Shown here one piece after another: positions 10,910 through 21,935 of a DNA stretch of 47,523 bases. Location of the stretch: positions 1,019,001 through 1,066,523 of the forward strand of contig NMRA01000005.1 in NCBI GenBank assembly GCA_002633005.1. The letters run 5' to 3'. The DNA is from Phoronis australis (taxonomy: Eukaryota > Phoronida > Phoronidae). The notes beneath the pieces were generated by a model. It searched no databases. It was not told the DNA's origin and saw only the letters and a program-made list of their open reading frames with translations. Both the position numbers and the translations under genes were made by a program. Every line of letters begins with the position of its first letter. Within the stretch, counting starts at the first letter, position 1.

Positions 10910-11304
10910 GTGGGTGTGGTGCTGTTGATCTCCGTAGCAACAACTAACGAATGAACTATTATTATTGCATCACTGAAGTGATCGAGTTTGGTTAAGTGTC
11001 AATGACAAAAATATTTTTCGATTTTTTACATTAATATATTGATATTATAAACGACTGTTGCAGCATTTGGCTGTCCCCTGTTTCATTATCACACGGGTAT
11101 AAATGAGACAGGTGTATGACCTTTCAGTCTTGGCTTCTAATTACAATGAGATATCACGTTTACTGAAAACTGACAAAGGTTAGCTCAGGTAGGGTTTTGT
11201 AATGAATGTTCATGCCAATGAAGAAAGTGTGTTGCAAGCTTGAGTGCTATTGTTGCAAACGGTAAGTGCTGTCGACTTATCTATTTACTGTGTTTATGCG
11301 ACAG

Positions 11305-11469
11305 GGAGCGATGCCTTAGATATGACTGCTAGTGTAACCAACCCCTCTGGTGTGACAGAGCTGTGCGAGATCATGGACCTGGATGACTGTCACTACAGTA
11401 TCCGTTTCACACCCGTAGAGATGGGAGTACACACAGTGATGGTCAAGTATAAGGACATGCATATCCCAG
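11305..11469 (+). CDS. Filamin exon: rest of Ig repeat 20
   Basis: The exon runs from a TGCGACAG acceptor to a CCAG|GTAGGT donor. It encodes SVTNPSGVTE, then IRFTPVEMGVHTV and the closing KYKDMHIPG of repeat 20. The sequence between them is typical of filamin B-to-G strands. There are no stops and phase 1 is kept at both ends. Confidence 0.93.
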
Positions 11470-11929
11470 GTAGGTAGCCTTTGGTAATGTTGGCCTTTTT
11501 GTTTAACATTCGTCTTTCGAAATTATCCTTTTGAAGGTATACTAAGTGTTGTATATTTCATATTTGTTGTTGAGGTATTCTTGTTCTTCATGGTTGCCTA
11601 TGGCTTTACTTAAAAAAGTTGCCTTGTTTTTTTGATTATTTACAGAGTTGTTTCTAAGGTAACTTGTTTTTGGTAGTGCGTTCAAGTCATAAATGTCTAA
11701 TTAAAAACCAACATCTTGTTTTTCTATCTATGTATCAAAATTATTTTTGGATCCACTTCTTGGTTGCTTGGGATTTTATCTTGCAAAAATTTAGTTGACT
11801 TTAAAGAAGTGTTTGATATTGTTGCTCATATTTCCAAAATGTCCATGTAATAACTAATGCGGATGTGGTACTCACAGTTAGCCATCCCTGCCGTCATTCT
11901 GGTATTCTGTTTGTTTCCCCAACTAACAG

Positions 11930-12031
11930 GCAGCCCGTTCCAGTTTACTGTTGGCCCCATCACTGAAGGTGGCGCTCACAAAGTGCACGCCGCTGGCCCT
12001 GGTGTGGAAAGAGGAGAGGTCGATGTGCCAA
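11930..12031 (+). CDS. Filamin exon: start of Ig repeat 21
   Basis: The exon starts after ACTAACAG and ends before GTAGGT, phase 1. It encodes [10 protein letters not shown] followed by [18 protein letters not shown], an almost verbatim match to the opening of FLNA repeat 21 (GEGGAHKVRAGGPGLERGE). Repeat 21 is the main integrin beta tail, migfilin and FilGAP-binding repeat in vertebrate filamins. Confidence 0.94.
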
Positions 12032-12293
12032 GTAGGTGGATGTTTCTATTTTGCTATTACTGGGGATTTACAATGTCTGAAGGGGAGCAACTATAATTTT
12101 TGAAAGAAAGGTGGCTACGTTTACCCTAAAAATGGCAATGGAGGGTTTTTAGTATCTGCCTAGTAATTTGCTTGTAGTATGTGTTAGGGGTGTTCACTCA
12201 ACTTAATGTATGATTTGGGAATATAGTTCTTGGGAGGATTCTTTTGCCTCATGATACTCGCTATTTTTTTTTCAAGAAATTCAGAACAGTTGC

Positions 12294-12363
12294 TGCTACT
12301 TACGGTACTCCCGAGTGGATACGTTGGTGCTACTTAAGGTACTCCCCCTAGTGGATACTTTGG
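12294..12363. repeat. Imperfect tandem repeat, two units of about 34-36 bp
   Basis: Two adjacent units begin TGCTACTTA and end in GTGGATAC followed by a TTGG-like end (12294-12327 and 12328-12363). They lie in the intron before the repeat-21 core exon at 12436. Confidence 0.65.
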
Positions 12364-12435
12364 TACTACTTTGCCTGGAGATCTGTTAAGTATTCGTGTA
12401 GTACAGAGTATTATGTGTGGCTCTTGTATTGCTAG

Positions 12436-12573
12436 ATGAGTTCAATATCTACACACGTGAGGCCGGTGCTGGCAGTCTGTCCATAGGCGTGGAAGGACCG
12501 TCAAAGGCTGAAATCAAGTTTGAAGACCGCAAGGACGGCTCATGTGGTGTCCAGTACACGTGTACCGAACCTG
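12436..12573 (+). CDS. Filamin exon: middle of Ig repeat 21 (ligand-binding face)
   Basis: The exon follows a TTGCTAG acceptor and ends at CCTG|GTAGGG. It encodes [16 protein letters not shown] and [20 protein letters not shown]. This covers the strand C/D region that forms the binding groove for integrin and migfilin in FLNA repeat 21. The groove sequence is well conserved, suggesting that ligand binding is kept. Confidence 0.94.
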
Positions 12574-13227
12574 GTAGGGTGTTTGTGTGACTGATGACGA
12601 TAATTATAATGACATTTCACCAAGATAATGACAATACTAATGTTACCCATAAAGTTAGCTGTTACCTGTGGGTTTACGTATATTTTCTGCTGCTCTGAAC
12701 TCACCTTGTCAGAAATAATTTATTTAGAATGCTGTCACTTAAGGTTTGAGAATGAGTCTCGGAGTTGTTCCTTACTCAGGTTTAATAGAAATCTTGAGAA
12801 GAACTGGTCATTATGGCAACTCATTATTGAGCCTGTTCTTGAGCAATAAGAATTTTCTCAGGGATCACTTCTATTCTGAGTGAGAAACAAATTGAGTCTA
12901 GTTTTGTATTGGTAGACAGATGACTTAAATGAGAAGATAGTTTTTAACTGAAAGGAGATCATTTAGCTGTATTGTTACATGATTGTAAAAAGACAAGGAG
13001 AAAAAAACGGTTGCATTCATTTAATTTGTATTAGGTTTGTATCCAAAAGAAATGACACAGGTAAAGAGATTAGGCATCACTGGCCATGTTAAAACCATTA
13101 AAGCATTGCATTTCTCAATATAATGATATTGAAACGTTTAATTAATAAATTTTTAGCTCGTCATTTGTTCAATTATTGCTGCTATTGAGATGTATTGTTT
13201 TAACCTTTCTGCTGCTGTGCATTTCAG

Positions 13228-13358
13228 GTGAATACATCGTTAATGTCAAGTTCAATGACGAACATGTGCCCGACTCTCCCTTCCATGTTCCCATCGTGCC
13301 ATCAACAGGCGATGCCCGGAAGGTCACTGTGCAATCTCTGCAGCAGAAGGGACTTCAG
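13228..13358 (+). CDS. Filamin exon: end of repeat 21 and start of repeat 22
   Basis: The acceptor is GCATTTCAG and the donor CTTCAG|GTGCGT. The exon starts in phase 1 and ends in phase 0, the only phase change in the array. It encodes [18 protein letters not shown] and then [17 protein letters not shown]. The vertebrate genes have the same motifs (FNEEHIPDSPF, GDARRLTVSSLQESGLK). Confidence 0.94.
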
Positions 13359-14358
13359 GTGCGTGCTGATTGGTCTGTTTGATAATTGGGTGACTGGTTG
13401 GTATGCTCATTGGTCAGTTTAGTGACTGGGTCATTGGCTAGCTCCGGGGTCATTTAGAATTGAGAGGGTTGATTTTGTTTGAAAAATTGACATGGTGGCT
13501 AGTTATGCTCAGATTGGGGTGTAAACATGACCTTTAACCTTTATACAGTGACATGTCATCTGGGCTGGTGAATTGTGGGAAGAAGTGTTGATGTTGGTAT
13601 TTCTTCTGATTATTGTAGAGGACTCACTTCTGTCGAATGTTACCGTAATTCTTCGTGTATCGCTCAAAAATAATTGCTGGCTACGTTGTTGCAAATTCTA
13701 GAAACTTTGTACAAGTCAAGCTAGCCTAATATATATATACAATCACATTTTTATGATCTTTATTTCGTGGAGAGCTTTGGCTAAATGAAATTTCTCTTGG
13801 TCGCCAAATTAAGCATTAAACAGGTGAAGAATTTCTGGGTATGCACTGATGCTGCACCAGAAAGGTCCTCGTCGATATGAACTGTGCAATAACACGTTTT
13901 AGCCAAAATACATCGCAACATTGTTCACAATGGGAAGTTTAGTTGCTTGTGGCAAACCAAACCAAAAATAACAGACAATGAACTCTGTGTCATTTAATTT
14001 GTAACTGGACTGAAATATTCTTTGAACTGTCTCTCTACTCTGAGAATTTTGAATTTCTGTACTGTACAAAAATAGATTTAGATGTACGTAGATTTGGGAA
14101 AGCATTTTGCTGGCTTCTTGAGTATACCGGTGGTTAAGTGGAGGTTATCAAGTATCTCCTAATCATCAGCTTGACCTTTTTAGACTTTATTGATAGAAAG
14201 CCTCTTAGAACCTCTTAACAGTTATTGACTGTCAAGATTAAATATGGTACTTATAGACTAAACCAACTTTTCTACTGACGAAGACGACTTTCCTCTCGGT
14301 CATATATGAAGCTGTCTGTCGCCTAGTTTAACTGCCTAACGAAAATTGAGCCTTTAGT

Positions 14359-14460
14359 CTAAAATCGGTTTCATAATGTACCTTATTGTGATAGAGTTGT
14401 ATTTCCGTTAGAGTTTATTAGGGTTGGCCAACGTTCAAATTCAAAAGTTGTGCATGTGCG
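14359..14460. repeat. Dispersed repeat B, copy 2
   Basis: It shares with 39431-39560 the blocks AAATCGG, TTATTGTGATAG, TATTTCCGTTA and AGGGTTGGCCAA in the same order, with different spacing between the last two. It lies in the filamin intron between exons 13228-13358 and 14742-14865, in a 1.4-kb intron with no other recognisable content. Confidence 0.5.
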
Positions 14461-14741
14461 CATTGCCAGTGACTCAATTTACTATTGGGTAAGTGTAGTA
14501 ATGTTTTTGAACCCCTAAGTGTTTCGGTTAAGATTAAGAATTTCATATCGACAGCTAAACAGCATCGAAATGCCTTTTCAAATTATTGTACAGGCATCTG
14601 CATAGACAGACCATATCCAAATCCTGTAGCCGCATTGACCGACAGTAGTCAAATTCCGACGGGTATCCTTACTAGATGGTACCAAAGATGTGCACGGGCA
14701 CTTTTCTAGCTTATGTTGTCTACGGGTTTGTTTGCTTTCAG

Positions 14742-14865
14742 GTCGGAAAGCCTGCTTCGTTCTCATGTGTCTTCAATGGTGCCAGTGGTCACCTGTCAGC
14801 TAAGATTGTGTCTCCCTCTGGTGCTGAAGACACTGCCATAATTCAGCCAATCGATGAATCAAACG
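14742..14865 (+). CDS. Filamin exon: Ig repeat 22, central part
   Basis: The exon starts in phase 0 after GCTTTCAG and ends in phase 1 before GTGAGT. It encodes VGKPASFSCVFNGASG and IVSPSGAEDTAI, matching the repeat-22 pattern (VNQPASFAVSLNGAKG, VHSPSGA). Confidence 0.93.
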
Positions 14866-15038
14866 GTGAGTCATCATTTGAATTCACAACACACTATCTT
14901 GTCTGGTGACGGACAAAGGTTGATACTATCCCGCTAATAGGCGAGCATGCCTAGTAATTGATTATTACAGTATGCAGGAAGGCCACATCGGGGATTTAAA
15001 AGGATTTGTGATGTTGGTGACATGTACTGAGGTTAGAA

Positions 15039-15131
15039 GCGACCAATCAGGGGGCAATGTATGATTCATGCGACCAATCAGGGGGCAATGTATGATTCAT
15101 GCGACCAATCAGGGGGCAATGTATGATTCAT
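15039..15131. repeat. 31-bp tandem repeat x3, each with a CCAAT box
   Basis: Three essentially identical 31-bp units (15039-15069, 15070-15100, 15101-15131) each contain GACCAATCAG, a strong NF-Y/CCAAT consensus. They sit in the intron between filamin exons 14742-14865 and 15611-15781. A regulatory role is only an inference. Confidence 0.9.
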
Positions 15132-15610
15132 GCATCTATCCTGGCATGATTGTTGGATGGAATTACAGTTTCTCCTTTTTCTTATTTTTAGTCTTTATGC
15201 TGGGTTATTAAATAGTGGTGTTAGCTTATTGCACTCCACAGACTCCACCTGCTGGGTTTTCAACATTGTTGTGAAGGCCACAATTTTCAAAATGTTGTCT
15301 GGGGTTCAGAACTTGGTGAGGTATTAATGAGTAACCCAGTATTCACCAGGTGGTGCTGGTGCATAACTAACGGCTCTTATGTTTTACTGCCTGATTGAAT
15401 CGAGATAAGAATGCAGTTCACCAGCGTGGGAGCGCCTGTTCGCTAATGGTCTCACGTGACTAGTGAATGCATGCAGTAGAACGCCTGTTATACTAGCGTC
15501 ATTGAATGAATTCCATATCGTTCATGAAAATGTGAGAAAATAGAATTTCACGTGTCTGCCATACTGCATGCTAAATTTGTGAGACTGTACTGTGCTGTAC
15601 TCTCCCTCAG

Positions 15611-15781
15611 GTCACTACGCTGTCCGCTTCATCCCCCGCGAGAACGGTGTACACTACGTTCACGTTTATCTTGATGGCAACCACATCAAGGGCAGCCCCT
15701 TCCGCATGTTGGTCGGCAAGATCGACGCTGATCCTGGATTGGTGCACGCCCGCGGCAAGGGTCTTACCAAGGGAGAGACAA
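15611..15781 (+). CDS. Filamin exon: end of repeat 22 and start of repeat 23
   Basis: The acceptor is CTCCCTCAG and the donor ACAA|GTGAGT, phase 1 in and out. It encodes HYAVRFIPRENGVHYVHV, then GSPFRMLVGKIDADPGLVHA and the RGKGLTKGE segment. This is collinear with FLNA (YAVRFIPRENGVYLIDV, GSPFKIRVGE). Confidence 0.94.
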
Positions 15782-16308
15782 GTGAGTAGTTGAGTGCAGG
15801 CCGGTGTCTTTTACACATCGCCATTTAAGTGTTTTATTTTCGTTTCACGTATGTATGTTCCCTTATAGTTTTATTTCTAACATTTGAGTTGAATAATGAC
15901 ATGTTGTCTATCAACTGGGTGTCACCATCTGATGTGACTAAATTACTGTGGTGAAATGGATTATGGCCATGTATTCCTAGATTTTACCAGAAAACGGTGG
16001 GGTAGCCATTAGAGATCGTCTGGTGCTGCCTCCTGGCTGTAAATGAAGGATCTTGTGGTAGACATTGGGGACACATTTTCACTGTCAAAATGCCTTTTGT
16101 AAGTAAGCTGGGATTCGCTGTTGTCAAATAAAATTCCCCATCATCACCTAAAAAGGCAGTTGGTAAGACGGATTATCATCTGACAAATCCACCTCTAGTT
16201 TTCCACGATCAGTTATAGCTAATTCAGCAACTCTTCTTCAAAATTGTTTGGTTTTGAAGCTACGCAGGAAGTGGTTTACCTTGCTACTGTCTGCTTCTGT
16301 TTGTCCAT

Positions 16309-16356
16309 GGTATGCACCGTGGTATGCACCGTGGTATGCACCATGGTATGCACCGT
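16309..16356. repeat. 12-bp tandem repeat x4
   Basis: Four copies of GGTATGCACCGT lie head to tail; the third reads CAT instead of CGT at its end. The array is about 90 bases upstream of the repeat-23 exon. Confidence 0.9.
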
Positions 16357-16445
16357 GGTGCTTGTATGTCTCGACATGTGGCGTCACCAGAATCTGATCT
16401 TCGTTCGTGTATAATATACACCGCGTGCCCTTGTCTTATTTTTAG

Positions 16446-16664
16446 ACCAGCATAACAAGTTCATTGTGTCGACCGTGGGCGCGGGTGCGTCCACCCTCGG
16501 TGTCACCATTGACGGGCCCTCCAAAGTGGAGCTCAACTGTAAGGAGATACCTGAAGGCTACGAGTTCGACTACGTGCCAACTGCACCGGGCTCCTACCTG
16601 ATCACTATCAAGTATGCTAGCAACACACACATCGTAGGTAGTCCCTTCAAGGCAACCATCACAG
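16446..16664 (+). CDS. Filamin exon: Ig repeat 23
   Basis: The exon follows TATTTTTAG and ends at ACAG|GTAAGC. It encodes TLGVTIDGPSKVELNC, PEGYEFDYVPTAPGSYLITI and HIVGSPFKATITG, almost identical in pattern to vertebrate repeat 23. In vertebrates repeat 23 cooperates with hinge 2 and takes part in FilGAP binding. Confidence 0.94.
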
Positions 16665-17416
16665 GTAAGCCCAAACAAGGACTGGTCACAGTTTTTGTTT
16701 GTTGGGGTTGTCGTCATAGCAATCCTTCATTAGGGAAGAATATCCTGTAGCCTGTTTACTATAAGTGTTCAAGATGAAAACTCAGAAGCGGTGTTTTACT
16801 TTTCTAAATTATAATTTCGTTTTATGGAACTTAACGATTTTTATACAAAAATTGTTTAAAAAATCCGATATCTGGATGTCCCCTCATTCAAATGCGCAAA
16901 AACACTTTAGAAACAATTGCTAATAAAAGATTGCGGTACAGTGCATATAGTGTTGTATCTGAAAGTCTTGTGTGAATCTGACCAACGATTTCTAAGATGT
17001 AATGTTCCGAAGTGAGCCAAATTTAGACATTTTTCTACGGTCCTACGTAACAGTAACCATAGAATGGCCGGTGAAGGCAGAAAGTTGCGTCTCAAAAAGA
17101 CTCTGTATACATGCATTACCAGGGCTATTACTGCCCCTATCGATGTTTTTTGTTGAGGTCAAATCCCCAGTCACCACCCATTCCACCCACCCTCGCTACC
17201 CTTCAACGTCGATGACTCGCTAGCCAAAACTTTCATACAGAACTGATTATAACTTTAACTTTGAAGAGAATATTTTAATCGTTGAAGATGGATTTCCCAT
17301 GGTTTTTAAATATTTGTCGTGGGGGGAATGGGGCGGATATTCGACCGTAAGATCAAGGCGGTGAGGCCCCTGATTACACGTGTTGTCTTTTGACTCACCC
17401 TGTATTGTCACTCTAG

Positions 17417-17611
17417 GTGAAGGCTCTGGTTCTGGCCTGGTGGAGCAGACCCAGTGTATCGTGGACACAGTGTCCAAGACTGAGGCCGGCCTGGGTTTCC
17501 AGATGCCCAAGCTACAGTCAGATGCTAGTAAGGTAACTGCAAGAGGCAACGGCCTGCAGAAGTCATTTGTCAACAAAAAGACCACGTTTACAGTGGATAC
17601 TAAGGATGCTG
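17417..17611 (+). CDS. Filamin exon: hinge 2 and start of Ig repeat 24
   Basis: The exon follows TCACTCTAG and ends before GTAAGA, phase 1. The first part, GEGSGSGLVEQTQC and onward to about LQSD, is Gly/Ser/Gln-rich and fits the flexible hinge 2. From ASKVTARGNGLQKSFVNKK it enters repeat 24 (FLNA ASKVVAKGLGLSKAYVGQK). Hinge 2 is the calpain-sensitive, flexible joint in vertebrate filamins; cleavage here is not predicted, only homology of position. Confidence 0.93.
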
Positions 17612-18080
17612 GTAAGATATCGTTCATGAAAAAATTCATGTGAAGTCCTCGACAGAGGATGTTCAGTTCATTGCCTATTTTAGCCACCTGTGGCTGTATG
17701 TGATATCTAATGCAAGTGAGACGTACGTTATTTATTTTCATTGGTGAATTGTGAGACATGTGCCAAGACCTTTAAAAAAATTTTTGGAATCGTGGAAAAT
17801 TCCCATGTCTTAGTCCATATAAAAAAGATAAAAATTCTGTTGAGCACACATTGCTGTCACTTGTCATTTTCCCGTGTCAGCATTATACTGAAATCTGGCT
17901 TGGTTTTCGTATTCATTTGTTCTAAATGTGTCCTTTATGCTTTTATTTGACCACCAATTCATGTTGACGCCAACATTAGCATAATAGTCTCCCCAATATT
18001 TCACCAGTTTCAACATCCAAGCGGGTATTGAAGAGAGTGCGTCACATGTCTAACCCTGTCTGTGTCTTTCTCTCTGACAG

Positions 18081-18274
18081 GTCAAAACATGTTGTTTGTG
18101 GGTGTCATCGGTCCAGCCAAGTCGGCACCATGTGATGAAGTAAACATCAAGCACACTAGGGCTACAGAGTATACCATTAGCTACGTCGTCAAGGACAAAG
18201 GTCAATACATGCTGGTCGTCAAGTGGGGCGACGATCACATCCCCGGCAGTCCCTTCCAGGTTAACGTGTTGTAG
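18081..18274 (+). CDS. Filamin last exon: dimerising Ig repeat 24 and stop
   Basis: The exon starts after TCTGACAG and ends at TAG 18272-18274. It encodes NMLFVGVIGP, ISYVVKDKGQYMLVVKWGDD and the terminal HIPGSPFQVNVL. FLNA ends almost the same way (HIPGSPYRVVVP). Repeat 24 is the homodimerisation domain, so even the short product should dimerise. Summed exon lengths from 411 give 598 aa (donor 486) or 610 aa (donor 522). The 598-aa layout is approximately: novel N-terminus 1-25, half repeat 19 26-78, repeat 20 79-180, repeat 21 190-270, repeat 22 280-370, repeat 23 375-466, hinge 467-505, repeat 24 506-598. Confidence 0.96.
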
Positions 18275-19205
18275 GCATCACGTGACGCGTGACATCGTCC
18301 GGTGATGTTGCATTGCCATTGTGTCGCTATTCTGGTTGAATTCCTGTGATTTAAATATTTTCATATATGCAGGTCGTTGACTGCTAGTTTTCGTACGCTT
18401 TCGTTGAGAGACAGGTCGTCTTTTGCAGGTTTATGTGGAGTTACTAAATGCTGGATTTCTTTAGCATAATAGTGGTTGTGGAGCTGTATTCTGTCATCAA
18501 TTCATTTTGTGCTTTAAATTTTTGCCGTTTTTTTCTTCAACCGCCTAAAAGAAAGTTTGTACTACACTGTTTTTTATTGTCCGATTGTCAATTATTTTAT
18601 ACATAAACCACACGTGTATATGCATCAAAGATGTGGCATTTTATATGTGTGAATTGTTTACCATTAGCTTCCCAAGGTAGTAGTTTAGTAGATAAAGTGT
18701 CCTAGAATGGATTGTTACTGTTGTTATAGGCCCACGGCTTATGGACATGGGTCGTCACTCATGTACCTGCCGTGCGACGTTGAGTTATCGAGCAGTGGAA
18801 ATTAGCCGTATCCATCAGTATTCTGAAGGTTTATTAGTACCAGTGTTTACCCAGTAGCTCATGGCTTTAACTTTGTAACTACTTTGAAGTACACATCTTT
18901 GCTCAAACACATGAGCTGGAGCTGTGGTTTTCAATTTGACCTCGGGTCACAGTCGCAGATGGTGACCTCTGACCTTCTGTCAACAGTTTGACCATGTGTC
19001 GGCACCAAACCACCAGTTGTACTACAGTAAAAATTACATTTACAGATCTGATATCTCTAATACAGGTGCAGTGTCTGGTGTTGACACAGTACTTTTTGAG
19101 TATGTATTGTTATATATTACTGCTTTTCTAGTTGCTTGTAATAGCAAGTCTTCATATTTATGGTAATTAGGTTTCATTGTGTCAATAAAGTGCTAACATT
19201 TTGAC
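18275..19205 (+). other. Filamin 3' untranslated region (likely)
   Basis: This stretch directly follows the filamin stop and has no open frame of note. It extends to a canonical AATAAA at 19184-19189, which would give a 3'UTR of about 0.93 kb. A second AATAAA at 19342-19347 could give a longer form. The end point is inferred. Confidence 0.55.
19184..19189 (+). terminator. Candidate filamin poly(A) signal AATAAA
   Basis: A canonical hexamer lies 910 bases after the filamin stop, followed by the T-rich tract TGTTTTTTTTC at about 19207-19217. The alternative hexamer is at 19342-19347. Confidence 0.5.
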
Positions 19206-19744
19206 TTGTTTTTTTTCATTCAGATTCCGAATTCTGTGCAATTTGTGACTCAGGTGCGGAATCACGTAACCAAGTCCCATTCAACCCATATCAGTAAAGG
19301 GAGCAGCTTATGCGTCAATGTCCATGTAATTTGAAGAAATCAATAAATTTCATGTGAAACCGAGTCCTCCGCATTACGTTTTCGCATTCGACTGATATAA
19401 CAATGTTAGGATGCGTTACGAATAACAAAATTTGTTTTTGTTGCATATATGCTTTAAGTCGCTGCAGACCACGTTTGGGGGCGTTTCATGAAAAGGGACG
19501 CGAGATAAAAATTTTATCGTGCAGTTACACTTCACAGTTAGGGAGTAATGGGTTAGCAGCATATCATGATTAGGAATAATTTAAACAAATAGTGTCAATA
19601 ACTAGAAGTTTCTGGCTTTATTATATTATCCAAGTTTGGTGAAGGGAGATTTAACTATTTTTCAGAAAGTTTGTGGATTGCAAGGCCAAATTTCTGACTT
19701 GCATCTATGGTCACTTCTCGGGCAGGCCGCTGATGTAGAATGCA

Positions 19745-20231
19745 AGGCTTGGAATGACCAATGACAAAAAACGCGGAAACTTTTACGGCCCAAATCATGC
19801 CCAATAACCAGCCTTGAAATGGTCAATGTGAACCTTTCCCCGACAAAAATCGGGAGGACTAAAAAAAAAAAAAACGTTACCACCATCAGTAGCATGCGTC
19901 TGCGCTCTCCCGTCCACTCCCAACCCACACATTTTTGGCTGCAGAGCGGTAGTATTTGTCGCCGCGCTTAACAATAACACGAGACGCCATTGAAAATCAC
20001 ACCACGCTGTCCCAGCTGCCCCGGCAATGTTCACAATTTACGTTCCTCTGAAACATAAAGAGCAACTTCCGCTTTTCGAGGTGAACGTCGTCTGCAACGC
20101 CGCGGTAAGAAAGGAATTTGCCGCGGAAATTTTATATCAAATCCGATTTTTTTACACAGAAATATAAAAAAAGCGGAAAGCTCATTTGAAAAAAGCGGAA
20201 ATCCGCGTTTCCGCGGAAAATTCCAAGCCCT
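19745..20231. mobile_element. AGGGCTTGGAAT-family element, copy 2 (reverse orientation, longer)
   Basis: The left end, AAGGCTTGGAATGACCAATG, matches the reverse complement of the right end of copy 1. The right end ATTCCAAGCCCT is at 20220-20231. The interior is longer (487 bp total) and dominated by GCGGAAA/TTTCCGC motifs. No coding capacity is evident; small open frames over it are not gene-like. Confidence 0.65.
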
Positions 20232-20660
20232 GAGAATGAGAACTTCGTTCACAAGTACATTTGCCCTTCCAAAACGAGCATTCCTATTGGTTACAACAAG
20301 TCGCCTAAATTTTCCACAGCACCCATACTGAGTTGTTGACTAAAACTAACCTGCCAGAACAGGAAACTTGATATTGTCGATCTGCAGGGAACCCTGATCC
20401 GTATTTTTTACACTCGAACAACAGATGTACTAGTCACTTTAAAACGTCGTTGCAAGTCTCCATTTTTGAAGGCGAGGCCATACCGAAGATTAAAAATCAT
20501 GGCTCCGAACGAGTCTATAAATACACCGTCAACGAAAAAAAATTTGGTTTAATCTACATACTGTTATAAAAGTGGTCTCAAAATTGTTCCTTAGTCACAT
20601 TGAAGGTAATTTAAGATCTTCAAAAAGAACTGGCAGTATATTTACAAGATTCCAGTCATT

Positions 20661-20832
20661 AACAGGTGGCTTGCTCCACAAATAGACTTATGTGATAGAA
20701 ATATTTTTAGTGTCTTAAAATTAACTGCAAGAAGTATTTTTGCATGAATAAGGCAAAATAATGATAAAAAAGAGGAAGCTGGAAATCAAAACCAAAAGTG
20801 GAAATCCTCTTTAGAGGAAAATTCCAAGCCTT
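20661..20832. mobile_element. AGGGCTTGGAAT-family element, copy 3 (truncated)
   Basis: The right end, GAGGAAAATTCCAAGCC, is intact. Further left the sequence CCACAAATAGACTTATGTGA matches the reverse complement of copy 1 closely. The left inverted repeat is missing, so the copy is truncated. Confidence 0.6.
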
Positions 20833-21020
20833 GCAGTTACTCTATGCATAGATCATGGTCACGAGGAATTACAAGTAATGGTTAGTTGCTTGGACTTAAC
20901 GCAGGTTTGTAGCAACATCAAATGGTAATATACCTGTTGCCTTATGACACAGAACAACACTAAACTCTACGGCATCTTAGTATTCAAAATAAACCCCTTC
21001 AATTTTAGTTTACTTTTTAA

Positions 21021-21054
21021 GTTTACACCTATCCAGTTTACACCTATCCAGTTT
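21021..21054. repeat. 15-bp tandem duplication
   Basis: GTTTACACCTATCCA occurs twice in direct succession, followed by a third GTTT. Confidence 0.85.
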
Positions 21055-21059
21055 CTCTT

Positions 21060-21935
21060 TATGCGTAATCCCTAAATGTAAAATGGCATTTTAAGTGGGA
21101 TGGATACAAAATTAAACAACAAGAGCAATGCAGAGCGTTGAAATGCGCCCATGAATGCATTGCAAATGGTGTGCTTTTAGGGTTATTTATTTGTATCATA
21201 AAAATGGCCACTAGATGGCGCAAAAACGTACAATTCATCAAAAAACTGGAACCTGCCATATTTCATAAAAATGTGTCGAGGAACTTCAGAAAATCAGGAA
21301 AACAGAATAAAATGAAATTGCCACTTAAGTGGGGCACAGTGTCCGTTGGATACGCGCGAAAGTCGTTGAAATCTGTTGTTATCTTCATTACAAATACACT
21401 CACTAAATTTAATAAAGATCCTGCAGTGGGTTTAGGAAATACAGTTAAGGGCACAAAAAAACAAAACTACCACTAGGAGGAGCCACAGTAGTCAGTCGCC
21501 ATCATCAAATGTTGGCCACTTTACAATGAGAACACATGCCATTTTTTAAAACCATCCCTAGAATGATTTGGTTGATAGTAGGATGGACGCCAAAAACAAG
21601 ATTCAAAAACAGCAAAAATGGCCACCAGGTGGCGCAAAATACCTAGATTCCATCCAAAACAAGGATAGCGTCACCTCACTAATAGGTGCCTATATACCAA
21701 ATTTTATGAAAATCCGTTGAGGACTTTTGAAGATACAGAGGTGAAACGTAAAAAACTAAAATTGCCACTAGGGGGGAACACCGGTAGTTGGATCCGTTCA
21801 AAAGTTCACTCATGCCATCCCATCTATGAAAGGAACACGTGCAAAATTTCACGAACATACGTCAAGGCGTTTTGGAGATAGAGCAGCGGACGCCGGACGG
21901 AGATGACGGCATAATGTGTCCGAATATGTGGGCGC
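21060..21935. repeat. Diverged repeat block with recurring 'ATTGCCACTAG..GGCGC' motif
   Basis: Related segments recur here: GGCCACTAGATGGCGC near 21208, TTGCCACTTAAGTGGGG near 21319, GCCACCAGGTGGCGC near 21620 and TTGCCACTAGGGGGG near 21760. Between them are AAATTTTATGAAAATCCGTTGAGGA-like stretches. The right end near 21890-21935 is GC-richer (GCCGGACGGAGATGACGG). It looks like a non-coding, multi-unit dispersed repeat. The 112-aa open frame inside it (21138-21476) has no recognisable domain and is probably part of the repeat. Confidence 0.5.

Noticed and set aside
15039-15131. CRISPR-like array
   Set aside because: The units are directly adjacent without unique spacers, and the window is eukaryotic.
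17247-17759. 170-aa open frame on the - strand
   Set aside because: It is antisense to the filamin hinge-2/repeat-24 exon; the + strand has correct splice sites and clear homology.
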